Part shown: positions 12,084 through 22,417 of the stretch, in pieces
Position numbering within the stretch: position 1 is the first letter of the stretch
How the letters are laid out: the number at the start of each line of letters is the position of its first letter
DNA from: Diadema setosum
Taxonomy: Eukaryota; Echinodermata; Echinoidea; Diadematoida; Diadematidae
Reading direction: 5' to 3'
DNA: 64,000 bases
Assembly (NCBI GenBank): GCA_033980235.1
Contig: CM067072.1
Location: 15,416,933 to 15,480,932, forward strand
Position numbers and translations under genes: made by a program
The notes under the pieces: model-generated
Databases searched by the model: none
The model's input: only the letters and a program-made list of their open reading frames with translations
Told to the model about the DNA's origin: nothing

Positions 12084-12090
12084 TTTTTGG
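12000..12090. repeat. TTTTGTTT microsatellite and G-run
   Basis: Simple TTTTG repeats ending in a T-run and a G-run near 12089. Confidence 0.85.
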
Positions 12091-12388
12091 GGGGGGAGAT
12101 GCCGGGCACGTGTGTGTATGTTGCTCCTTAATGTGCAAAAGGTGAGCGATTGTGAGCAAACAGAAAAGAAGAAAATGTGATACAATAATTAAAAAAAAAA
12201 TGACTAAATTGAATAGACTTTGTTCGAAAATGATCGACAAAAGACGAAATTGAAACTAGGATTGGAGCTTCCAGATCTATACCCAGGGACGAAATTGAAC
12301 TACAAATCTATTAAATTGTATTGAAAAAAAAAAAGTTTGAAAATGAACGGGGAAACCTATACATCTGTACGGTTGCTTACCTCCTTAA

Positions 12389-12934
12389 AGAGGAAATCCA
12401 ACCCCAAAATAAATAAACTTCAAAAGAAAGAGAAAAATATTCCATACAGAACGATACAAAAAAATGACAAAAATCGGACAAGAAATAAGAAGCTATGACA
12501 TTTGTGCTCTCACAATTTCTTGTTCATTTCAAATACAGAAATGACAAAAATCTCATTCACTTGTATAAATATAAAACTTGCTTTAAAACTATGCACCAAA
12601 AAGGAAAAAAAAAGAACAAAAATGTTAACTCTGATATGTCTTGGTACAGGTATGAGAACATGCCTTTCCTTGCATTAGCTAAAAATAACATATTTTCCAC
12701 ATTTCATATAACATGCATGAAAAATTGTGAGGGTATGACATCATCGACTCCCTCACTGAATATTCATAAGGAGTGGTCAAGAAATGCTTTCCAAAAAAAA
12801 TGTGAAATTTCAAAATGTCATACAGCTGTACCTTCCCTATTTCTTATACGATTTTTGTCATATTTGTATCGTTCTACAGAGAATATTTTTGTTTTTATTT
12901 CTAAGTTTATTTACTTTTGAGGTGGATTTCTTCT
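12389..12934. mobile_element. TTAA-flanked foldback element, 546 bp
   Basis: TTAA (12385-12388 and 12935-12938) flanks 32-bp imperfect inverted repeats that start AGAGGAAATCC and AGAAGAAATCC and share AATAAACTT at their inner ends. The complementarity continues inward (GAACGATAC against GTATCGTTC; ATGACAAAAATCG against CGATTTTTGTCAT), so the element is a long foldback. TTAA duplications suit Kolobok or piggyBac superfamilies. There is no transposase gene. Confidence 0.85.
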
Positions 12935-12938
12935 TTAA

Positions 12939-13580
12939 AACAGAGGAAATGAAAGGGAGGCAGAATTCACTCCATGTATACATGGAGTGATGGTCATATC
13001 CATACCCCTGCGATAATCCCGCGATTTGCTTACTAAAATGGCCGCCATTCGCCATTGCGTACATCCGCTTGCGTGCAAAATCGTGAGAAAAAGTTCGCAA
13101 ACTTGATCCGCGCAACAACGGGGCAAATAATTTTTCATGGATATCAGCGGTACGTGATAATGATCGATTCAATTTGAGCGGCAATTACACTTTTGAAATA
13201 ATCAAAGAATTTAAATATTGTACAAAAATTTTAAGATAATTTATTCATGCATTAGTTGTACGAAATATTACAAAAATATAAATTTACATTGCATGATCAT
13301 CATTCCGAAATCATCGGTCTTGCAACTTATCATATAAATTGGCAATGCGAGGTTTGTGCTATCGTCAAAAAGAAATTAAAGGAGAAAAGAGTGGACCCAC
13401 TGTTGGGGACGAGAGCGGAAAGGAAATAAGTACACCTGTGGATAATTTTGGACGTTTTTATCTTGCCTCCAGGGTGAGATATTACAGAGGTAAAATCTTG
13501 ATTCCAGAGTGAATTTTAGCCGTATGGATAGAACTATTAGAATGTGTTTGTATTTGCTGCTATGAAGTGTGGTCCCATCT
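12939..13580. other. Unassigned spacer
   Basis: CpG-containing then AT-rich sequence, with a small palindrome TCCATGTATACATGGA at about 12971. No gene is seen. Confidence 0.4.
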
Positions 13581-13582
13581 AC

Positions 13583-14380
13583 CTAAAACTGTGTCCCTAG
13601 TATGTGGGCCCTGGTTGTCTTTACGCAGCGCAGAGCAGAGATGCTTGTCCGACTAAAGTATCTGCTTGTGTATGTGCCCCTCGTCACTGTTCGTCTCTGA
13701 TATGGGTCGTACTTCATTGGGTGGCTTTCCCAATGTCTCTCTAGTGCCGACTTGATTTGGTTTACCCTGGTGGCTGAGACTGCTGCTTCTGGTAGAGCAT
13801 TCCAGTTATGCTTCTTACAGCAAAAGGCATTTTGTCTCAGCCGCAGTCTAATTCTTGGTTTCTTCGATTTCAAGCTGTGGCCTCTGGTGTTGCTGCATTC
13901 AACCATGTCAAAGAATTGAGTACTGTCAAGATGATCTATTCCCTTTATGATCTTGAATATCTGAATGAGCTCGGCTCGTTGCCTTCTGCATGCAAGGGTA
14001 GGTAGCTGGAGGGTTTTCAGACGCTCTGCGTATTCCAGATGACGAAGTTGGGGGAGCAATCTTGTTGCCCTGTGTTGTACTTTCTCAAGTAGGTCTTCAT
14101 CCTTTTTGAAAGAAGGAGACCACACCATATTGCAATACTCGAGTGTCGGTCTTATTAGTGCTTTGTACAACTTGAGCCATCCCTTCTCATTCAGCGCTGA
14201 GAAAGATCTCTTGATTATTCCAAGTTTGACATTAGCTCTTTTGGCAAGCTCAGCCGTTTGTGCACTGAATGTGAGGAATCTATCACAGATCGCTCCAAGA
14301 TCTTTTTCGGAGATGTCCTGAGTGTTCTCCTCCTCACCATCTTCTCCTGACATGGTACATGTTTGTATATTGATGACATG
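13583..14380 (-). pseudogene. LINE reverse-transcriptase C-terminal fragment (CR1/jockey-like)
   Basis: An open frame of about 270 codons encodes the end of a non-LTR reverse transcriptase: KDLGAICDRFLTFSAQTAEL, then LGIIKRSFSALNEKGW, YKALIRPTLEYCNMVWSP, QHRATRLLPQL, LQLPTLACRRQRAELIQIFK, TRGHSLKSKK and NWNALPEAAV. The catalytic palm and the endonuclease are missing upstream, so this is a 5'-truncated copy. The long open frame suggests a fairly young insertion. It lies about 450 bases upstream of SMIM15, on the opposite strand. Confidence 0.9.
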
Positions 14381-14772
14381 GGTTACTTTTACCATAGTGC
14401 ATGTTTGTTACAAGGGGATTGCACTGTATAATGTACAGCAGAATATGAAACTTAAATGCCTTTTAATGCCCCCAAAATAGATCTATTCAATGAAGTATCC
14501 AAGTGAAATCAGTTAAATTAACAATTTTCAGATATTACCCAAACTCTGTACAATGTACCAGTACAGTACTGTATTTATCAGTGCAGTGTATGCTGTTCTT
14601 TTGGCTGAATGTTACAAAGGATGCAGAACTGTAGAAACTACAAGTACATTTGCTTAGTGTTTTAGAGAAGGGGCTCATCTGGTCGTGTTTAGCCTTCTTT
14701 GTCTGTAGACATTAATAGCATGTGTTTCACATTACATATACATTTGTTTGTTTTGTTTTTTTCACTCAGCAG
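14381..14772. other. SMIM15 upstream region with acceptor candidate
   Basis: A T-rich tract ends in CACTCAGCAG at about 14772, a convincing 3' splice site, and a second candidate TTTCTGTTTAAAG ends at 14837. Either suggests that the SMIM15 coding exon has an upstream non-coding exon that I could not place. Confidence 0.45.
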
Positions 14773-14841
14773 GTTGTTGGCAGTACGTACATTACATCGT
14801 GCGTGATTAGTATTTTCTGTGTATTTTCTGTTTAAAGGAGA

Positions 14842-15150
14842 ATGTCCGGTGAAGAAGACATCCCTTTGGAAGACTCCCTAGGAGGAGGTGGAGGCAGCGA
14901 TGGCGATGACAACTCCTGGAAGCGTTGGATTGAGAAGAACATTATTCTGTGGGCAGCCAAGGATCCATGGGGCTTCATTTCCACCATATTCATGTTCCTC
15001 ACACCCCTGTTCATCCTGAGCGGAATCCTGTCCTACATCCTCTACAAGGACATTGAGAAGAAGGAGAAGGAGAAGAAGCGGAAAGCGAAGCGAGACATCA
15101 ACATTGCCAAAGCTCGAGGGCGAAGTGGCCGCTCAAAAAAGACTGATTGA
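14842..15150 (+). CDS. SMIM15: SMIM15, small integral membrane protein 15
   Basis: A single coding exon for 102 residues. The core NIILWAAKDPWGFISTIFMF and LTPLFILSGILSYILYKDIE, followed by a highly basic tail (KKEKEKKRKAKRDINIAKAR), matches the vertebrate SMIM15 pattern of WAAKDP-GF, one hydrophobic helix, then a Lys/Glu/Arg-rich coiled segment ending in NIAKA. The membrane helix spans about residues 49-71. The N-terminus is longer than in vertebrates (human about 74 residues) and carries an acidic Gly/Asp/Glu stretch at residues 3-26. The function of SMIM15 is not known. The start has a purine at -3 (GAGAATGTC) and is the first Met in frame. Confidence 0.92.
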   Translation: MSGEEDIPLEDSLGGGGGSDGDDNSWKRWIEKNIILWAAKDPWGFISTIFMFLTPLFILSGILSYILYKDIEKKEKEKKRKAKRDINIAKARGRSGRSKKTD

Positions 15151-17825
15151 TGAAGACTTCAATGACAGCCTTTCCTTGCTGGGAATGGACTCCATAGACG
15201 GCAAGCTCTTTGTAATTGTATGTTTAGAGACTCGATTACCTAATTTGAATTTTGTTATAGAAATGGCTTCAGTTTATGATGAGTGTAATGTGAATTGCAA
15301 TTGTGTCAATGCATCTATCGTTCAGACATTTCTCGTGTGTTTGTTGGTACAACCATTGCCATATCACTCCAAATTAACAGGCAGAAGTTCTTTGTTCATC
15401 AGTTTCTGCTTTCCTGACATGGTTTATCATGGAAAATGCCACAAGGCATTACATGTATTGGTACTTTGATCTTCTGAATCTTTGATATTTCATTGAGACT
15501 TGGTAATAATGGACAGAGTTTACAGGTAGCAGTATGTGAAGGTGACTGCATGATGCATAAGAACACAATACATTTGTAGTGTGGCTCCATGCAGTAATTT
15601 GCAAAAACTTTACAGTCAACTCTCATGCATTTTTAGAGGATCTTCAGTACATTTTTAATGATCACAGCAGCAAACATGCACTGCCATAAACTACCACAAC
15701 AACCTGTATGTATTTTAGTATATTCTGCTCTTGATCAGGGTAAACATGTCAAAAGAAGACTAGTGTCTATCAGATATTTTCTGAACTTTGAAATTTTTAT
15801 ACAGTTTTGGACATCCTGTTGAAGTATAAAGTGTTAAGGTTCCCCTTTATATCTTAATTTGAACTTCGGAGATATTGAAATGCAGTGTGCACCAAGAAAT
15901 GTTTATAAATACAGTATGTACAATTAACATGTAATATCACTCTTTGTCTTTGCATAGTCAGCATAGTACCATACACCCTGTGCATTGTGAAAATAGGCAT
16001 TTGTCTCGTCTTCAAAGCATCCTTGAGATTTGATGTACTTTCCATGTGTAATTAATTGTTTGAAATAATTTCAATTTCAATTTCAATTTCAATTTCAATT
16101 TCATTGCCATGCCAGAGGCCAGATATGGGATGTTGATGCAGACCTTACAACTCACGGGCCAAAGCTAATTTAGAGTCATACAGCTGTTTAAAAATTACAT
16201 TCAAAACCATGTTCTGCAGGCCGTCAGGAAGTCCATAACCCAATAAAGCTCTATACAATGGTTTATTCTTATGAAGTTACTACAATACTGTATCTGAATT
16301 TAGAAATCAAAATATATAATCATAAGTATCACCATAACACTGTCACTCCATGTTTTTATGGAAGCTAGTCTTCAGTGGGCCAAGAATCAGTCAGAGGCAA
16401 AGTGTTTTTCTTTGACCATGACTCTATAGGGTAATGTATTTTCTTGTTTTCAGTGTGTAATAGTTTTGCATGCACAGTGGAGAGTGCACCAAGATTACAG
16501 GACTTTTTTGTGTGTCTTTGTATTTTTCTAAGTATGGTGAGATTGGTCAAGCACATTTTTAGAATGACTACTTTTGTTTTGACACCGTTCTCCTTCCCCT
16601 CTTGGGTGTTCCTGAGAAGCTTTTGGCTTATGCAGATTTCTGCCATCATTACAAGCACCCATATGCCCCCAATGCCATTCCATAACCATTAATTTTGATG
16701 TGTGCAACATTCTAGATCCCAACTGCCTTCATGTTTGGCACATTGAGATGACAGTAGCAGAATGTCCTTCAAATTTCCTTCCCCTTTGTTGCATGGCAGT
16801 CATAAACCTCATGTCACTTGTATGCTCTTACAGTATGTGTCAGTCATGTAGCTGCTACACAACTCAAGTACAGTACACTGTATGCTTGATAGCTCCAGTT
16901 CTGTGCCAAGCCCAAACTCAATTGAAAAGTAGATACAAGTGTAGAGTGACAGACAGACCCTATGGAAATTTTGCAAGAAGTTGTGACATGGACTCCGAGG
17001 GTGGTCAGTGATGCAGCAAATCTCAAATCTCGTATCCACATGTCACTCTTTGGATCTGGATGTGTGAAACATTTCCCCCCTCATACAGTTGTATGCATCA
17101 ACTGTCAAGGAGCACCTCAAATGGCTTTTGATACATAGATACATGTATGTCAGTAAAATGTACATGATTCATGTGTGCAGTACATGGTACCCCAATTATT
17201 TGTGGTAGATATTGTTTCTTGTTTTTGTTTGATACTGCATTTGGGTTGGAGGAAACATCAGTGGACAGCTACAGTACATAGGGTGACAGATTATAAGGAG
17301 CCTGTCTGCCACAGTGATTGTGTATGCAACCCAGGGCAAACTTACTCAATATTATTGTGTACAGTGGTGTGCAGTACAGATGTAAATGACAAAAAATATG
17401 TTTTCCAATTACTAGAGAGAGATCAAATACCAGGAAATAAATGTTTTATTGTACATGTACTGTATTTACCATGTGTCACTGTATGTGCTGCTGCTTTTGT
17501 TGTACATGTATTTTTAAAAGTAAGATTCTGGGTAATGTTTGTCTTCAATTATGAAATTTAGTTATTCTACAAATTAAGTCTTCACACAACTGTTGTTTAC
17601 ATTGTGCAACCATCTACATTGTAAATCTTGTGTTTTGAATATCCATGCCAAGTTTTCTACTTTGTAAATGAGAAAACTTTTGATAAACCAGCTGTGAATT
17701 CGTAATGGATGATATTATTATTATTAAATACTGGCAATAATACATCAGCTTGTGTTTTTGTCATTTTTTGTCCCAAATATGTTCCTTCATAATCTGTAGA
17801 ATAAAATGAATGGAACACAATGTGG
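15151..17825 (+). other. Probable SMIM15 3' UTR and downstream region
   Basis: There is no coding signal. AATAAA hexamers stand at 16241 and 17800 and are candidate poly(A) signals, so the 3' UTR may be about 1.1 or 2.7 kb. A short AATTTC repeat lies at about 16070-16105. Many TACATGTA-type tetramers are present. Confidence 0.45.
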
Positions 17826-17976
17826 CATCAAGGAGGTTCTATTGATACTGGGTAACATGTAGATGTTCATGTTTATCTTTCACAGGTGACAACCTTTAAA
17901 GCGATTTCCTTTCCATTATCTATGTGCAAAATTATTTTCTAAGGTGCCATCAACCACTTGCAGAAACACAAACAGG

Positions 17977-17980
<4 letters not shown>

Positions 17981-18022
<42 letters not shown>
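17981..18022. repeat. GA microsatellite
   Basis: About 40 bases of GA dinucleotide repeat. Confidence 0.95.
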
Positions 18023-18025
<3 letters not shown>

Positions 18026-18036
18026 GGATAGGAGAG

Positions 18037-18229
18037 GGAAATACACTGTATACAAATGCATGCAAGCATACTGTGTGATGTTTATTCTTGTTGAGGATGA
18101 GTTAATTTTGCTATAACACACAATTTCCATAGGGAAATACACTGTATGCAAATGCATGCAAGCATACTGTGTGATGTTTATCCTTGTTGAGGACGAGTTA
18201 ATTTTGCTATAACACACAATTTCCATACA
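18037..18229. repeat. 97-bp tandem duplication
   Basis: Two copies start GGGAAATACACTGTAT at about 18037 and 18134 and end ACACAATTTCCATA. They differ at only a few positions. Confidence 0.92.
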
Positions 18230-19035
18230 TACCTGCCCAAGTATACTGTATACGCCATTTATTTAGCAAGTCTAATTACCGCGAATGGGGACTTTCCGAC
18301 AGTTTCGCCAGTGGTTAAATTTGTGATTGTGGAGTACATGTACAGTACATTGGAATAAACTGAGAAATGCATTCATGCTCGTTGCATTCATGTCGGGTTT
18401 ACGTGGCTTAAATTCCGAATAACACCCAACTCACAAAATTTGCAAAAACAAAATCCTCATAAAATATCTGGCACATTAAGCACATTGTACTCTGGACTAG
18501 TCTTCAACAGCCTAAACGAACATTCAAACTGATATTAGTAATCCCATGAAAATCCATCACACACAACTGCAGAGTACACCAACAAACAATATCGAATCAT
18601 ACAGTTCAGCATATTGTAGTGCAAACTTTATGAATGTACATGTACAATGTACATGTATTTCACACACTTTACAGACCTCGGTATCATTCAAAACAAAACG
18701 AAAAATGTAAAAAAATTTCAGCATGTATCGTACATTGTAGCTGATGATCATTTATATAGAGATGTAAAATATATTATACATGTACTTCATTCTTTACACG
18801 ACAGAATCTCTGCTGTCTTTACAGGCAAGTGCCATACAATTGCCATCTCCACATTACAATGTGGTTGGAAAACTAATTAAAAACATACATGTATATATAC
18901 ATATACAATTGTATATGTATATATATATATTTTCTTTCTTTCTTTTTTTGGTGGGGAAGGATGCAGTGGATACGCATGATACACAAATTTACGAAACTTG
19001 GACATGCGTGTTGATACACAATGGATGTCCTAATA
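18230..19035. other. Spacer with a CGCG-MITE fragment at its start
   Basis: About 18240-18320 resembles the left end of the CGCG element at 51074 (TATACTGTATACGC then GCGAATGGGG). The remainder is TACATGTACA-rich with no gene. Confidence 0.5.
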
Positions 19036-19220
19036 CAGCGCACTCCCGCTATAACGAACACTGTTTTAACGAAATTCCACTTACAACAAAATCAGCATTA
19101 AGGCCACAACATTATCGGGTTATGTATTTTGATTGTTTATTTGTTCTGTTATAACGAAATTTTGATGTAACAAAAGAAAACTGCTGGTCGCGAGGACTTC
19201 GTTATAACGAGAGTCCACTG
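19036..19220. mobile_element. pogo/Tigger-like MITE, copy 1
   Basis: TA-flanked 185-bp element with ends CAGCGCACTCCCGCTATAAC and GTTATAACGAGAGTCCACTG. The CAGTG-CTC-CGTTATAACGA terminus recurs at 48081 and 51543. Confidence 0.85.
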
Positions 19221-19388
19221 TACAATGAACAACCTTTCACGGCAAATTTTGCACCTAAATACATTGTAAATTCAGAAAGAGCAAGAGTGAATTCAGTTGT
19301 GTGCTTGATCATTTACTTTTTCATTTCACTTTGATTTGGAATTCAGGACACAGAAAAATATCAAGCTGGCCCATAAGGAGTTGTTTAA

Positions 19389-19908
19389 AGGGCCCCTGAA
19401 ATCCAAATGCATGTTGATTTGTGTTGATTTGTGTTGATTTATGATACCCTCAACATCACTTTTGCGGTGAAACAAATATCTAGAAACATTCCATATATTT
19501 TTAACGATTTTTTCCTTCTATTTTTCTTCAGATTACTTGGGAACGCCCACAAAAAATCCTTCCAAACCAATATTCCTCAGATGACCTCATCTGTCAATCA
19601 TTGCTTAAGTACTGAAATGTTGAACAACAGACATTGGAATGCACCTTCCCCTCAACTCAGCATAACTTGCATGTTCCCTCGCCATGTTTTTTGTTAGTCA
19701 CATAAATATCACAGAAACATGCAAGTCTGAGGAATATTGGTTTGGAAGGATTTTTTGTGGGCGTTCCCACGTAATCTGAAGAAAAATAGAAGAAAAAAAT
19801 CGTTAAAAATATATGGAATGTTTCTAGATATTCGTTTCACTGCAAAACTGATGTCGAGGGTATCATAAATCAACACAAATCAACATGCATTTGGATTTCA
19901 GGGGGTCT
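19389..19908. mobile_element. TTAA-flanked foldback with about 190-bp arms
   Basis: TTAA is present at 19385-19388 and 19909-19912. The left arm (19389-19580) and right arm (19727-19908) are near-complete reverse complements, from AGGGCCCCTGAAATCC against GGATTTCAGGGGGTCT to CCAATATTCCTCAG against CTGAGGAATATTGG. The loop is about 146 bases. It has no coding capacity. Kolobok-type by target site. Confidence 0.9.
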
Positions 19909-19912
19909 TTAA

Positions 19913-20983
19913 ACCTGCTGCCATGTAGCAATTATATGGCGACTTGACATTCATGTATGAATTATGAGGATTGATTAAAAAGAAATGCAAACCTACTAGG
20001 CATAAACTATAAATCTTTAGCAGGAAGAACCGATGTAAACAACTGAATTATTTCAGCATTTATTGACCACCAAATTGGCTTTTGTTATGAGTGTATAGAA
20101 CAAAATGTTGACAGTAATTCTCCAGGCCATCTTATTCAACCAATCATGCTCAATTTCTTATGGACAAGATGCATAAAATTTCTGCTGTGCCTTGCACACT
20201 ATTAAACTGACTTGCACATCTATCTAATTCAGACAGTTTGCTACGTACTCAGAGTATATACATGTACTTCTCCTCTGCTTAACAGGGGTTGATGCCATTG
20301 CCTCTCAGTCCCATGTAGCCATGAACAGTGCAAAGTTTAGCAAGATTGAGCAACCGCAACATGTTACCCACACATTATCAGAAATAAGGCATGTCTTTCA
20401 TTTGTGGAAGATGAGATGCTATAGCACATGTACACTTGATACATGATATCATTTCATATACATCTACAAACTTACCCCACAAACCATTTTGCATTGCATT
20501 CTTCATTTTCCAGGGGAAAAAAAAAAAGATAGGAAATAAAATTACTGAATAACAATTATTGCTGTCCTTGAAACAAGATAGATGCACCAGTTGTCCCAGC
20601 AACATGAGTTTAGCATAATTTGTAGACTCATTATTCATATGAAAAGCATTTATGGCAGTTCTGTTCTAAGTCATCAGCAGTATATAACAGGAATTCCTTA
20701 ATTCACTGCAAGCACTCTATTGATGCCATGCTTTTTTTTTTTTTCAGACACAAGTCATTTGCAACATGAAAATGAACAGATTTGATCCTGACGGGTGTGC
20801 TCTGCCATGGAAGCAGCAACCTGCAGCTACCCTGATTTGCGTTGGGCATGTGCTTGAATCAGAATTGTCAATCTCACTTGGGAGGTCAACGCCCCTTCTG
20901 CTTTTGTGAGCAGCATGCCACAAAGTCCTTTAGAGAGCGCCACGGCTGATGATGCGCCGAGTCAACAGGGCAGAGGAGCAGGA
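19913..20983 (-). other. NDUFAF2 downstream region and probable 3' UTR
   Basis: Lies 3' of the NDUFAF2 stop on the minus strand. No clear poly(A) signal was chosen. There is no other gene. Confidence 0.4.
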
Positions 20984-21087
20984 TCAACTCTTGGAGGGTT
21001 TCCAGGCTGCCGGCTGAAATTCCTTCCCCGTACTGACAGCCTCGTCCGTGGAATCCACCTTCTCGTAGGTTGGGGATGATGCGTGGC
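20984..21087 (-). CDS. NDUFAF2: NDUFAF2 exon 5 (C-terminus)
   Basis: Encodes the end of the protein, HASSPTYEKVDSTDEAVSTG then KEFQPAAWKPSKS and a stop (TGA at 20986-20984). The STGK-FQP-W signature matches the vertebrate C-terminus (STGKTFQPGSW). The acceptor is ACACTCACAG and the entering phase is 1, completing the Gly of the KGHAS motif with exon 4. Confidence 0.93.
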
Positions 21088-21174
21088 CTGTGAGTGTGGA
21101 TGGGGAAACTTTTTAGAATACATGATAACAAAAAATAAAAATAAATAAATGACTATTAGTTATTTATTTATTTA

Positions 21175-21371
21175 CTGTACGAGCTGAAATTTTTTCGCGG
21201 TGGTTTTATTTTCGCGAATTTCGCGAATCGCCTTTCAACCGCGAAAATAACAACGCACGTACAAGTAAGTTCAGTTGGACCCTTGCAACCGCGAAATTAA
21301 CAACACGCGAAAATTTCCCCCAAGTAGCAATTCGCGAAAATATCTGTACTTGAAAATTTCAGCTCGTACAG
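21175..21371. mobile_element. CGCG-rich MITE, TA-flanked, in NDUFAF2 intron 4-5
   Basis: The termini CTGTACGAGCTGAAATTTT and AAAATTTCAGCTCGTACAG form near-perfect inverted repeats flanked by TA. The interior is full of TTTCGCGAA and CGCGAAAAT. Same class as 2944, 48536 and 51074. Confidence 0.88.
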
Positions 21372-22181
21372 TATCTGATGATGTGAAGCACAAGTACACC
21401 GATGTCAGCCAACAGGATAACGCTGCCTTTAGGATTTTGTGGTTTGTGTATCTTTTGATAGTAAACAAGCACTTTTTTGGACTGTACTACAAATCAATGT
21501 ATGAAATAGCAAATTATAAGTTAATTATGATGTCCCCGTTATGTTTCTTCACACATTGCATCATGACATTAAAAAGGTGTGCGCAACCTACTTTTGAATC
21601 TCACACAAGGTTCGACAACTCTGCTTTATCTTTTCATAGTACTACAGCAGACATGCTAAATTTTCAAAGAAAAAAACAATTCTAGGTACCTCTTCCCAAT
21701 TCCTTTTAGTCAGGAATGTTTTCACTGCAATTGCTTGCTTTCTAATTGTAAAGCATTGTGTGATTCAGTCCTGGTTCTGATGCAAAATTATGAAACCATA
21801 AAACTGAATCAACGTGAAGCACACAAAATAATCATATGAATTTCACTTTCTCGAATATGTCTTATATGCTGTATTCTGGAGGTCTTTTGAACGTTCCTGT
21901 CAAGTACTTTATGAACAATAAAATATTCATGTCTTACTTCTTAATACCTAATTTGGTATGTACAGTGTTGCTGCATCGTTTACCCATAATTACTGTCTCC
22001 AAATTATGTCACCTCGAGATGATTGCTCCATTTATCATTGTACTCCGCATCAAGAATCACAACTCATTCGTTAATCCTCATTCCCACAGCTTTCTGAGAT
22101 ACAGCCTTTGACTAAATGGATAATTACTTGTCAAAGTACTTGATGTAAAATACATGTCATTACTGAATCAAATGCACTCAC

Positions 22182-22242
22182 CCTTGGCTGTTGTTTGCAC
22201 TGGTCTTGCTACCAGACCTTCATGATACTCCAGTTCCTGTCT
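22182..22242 (-). CDS. NDUFAF2: NDUFAF2 exon 4
   Basis: A 61-base exon encoding RQELEYHEGLVARPVQTTAK, equivalent to the vertebrate segment ending PPPVQTQIKG. The acceptor is GATACAG and the donor GTGAGTGC. The phases (0 in, 1 out) fit exons 3 and 5 exactly. Confidence 0.9.
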
Positions 22243-22417
22243 CTGTATCAGACAGAACCAACAATGTTAGCAAGCAATTAAAATGACAAAGTTTGACAAA
22301 TCATTATCAAGAGACTCATGCCTTCTGATCATATTGTGTGAAGTCAGAAAGTAATGATAAACCACATATAGCAAAGAATATCTAATCAATCCCGACCTGG
22401 CTAGGTGATTGACACTT

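Noticed and set aside
15151..15469. Extension of SMIM15 by a plus-strand frame overlapping its end (15053-15469)
   Set aside because: That frame is out of phase with SMIM15 and lacks similarity; the conserved NIAKA tail ends at the 15150 stop.
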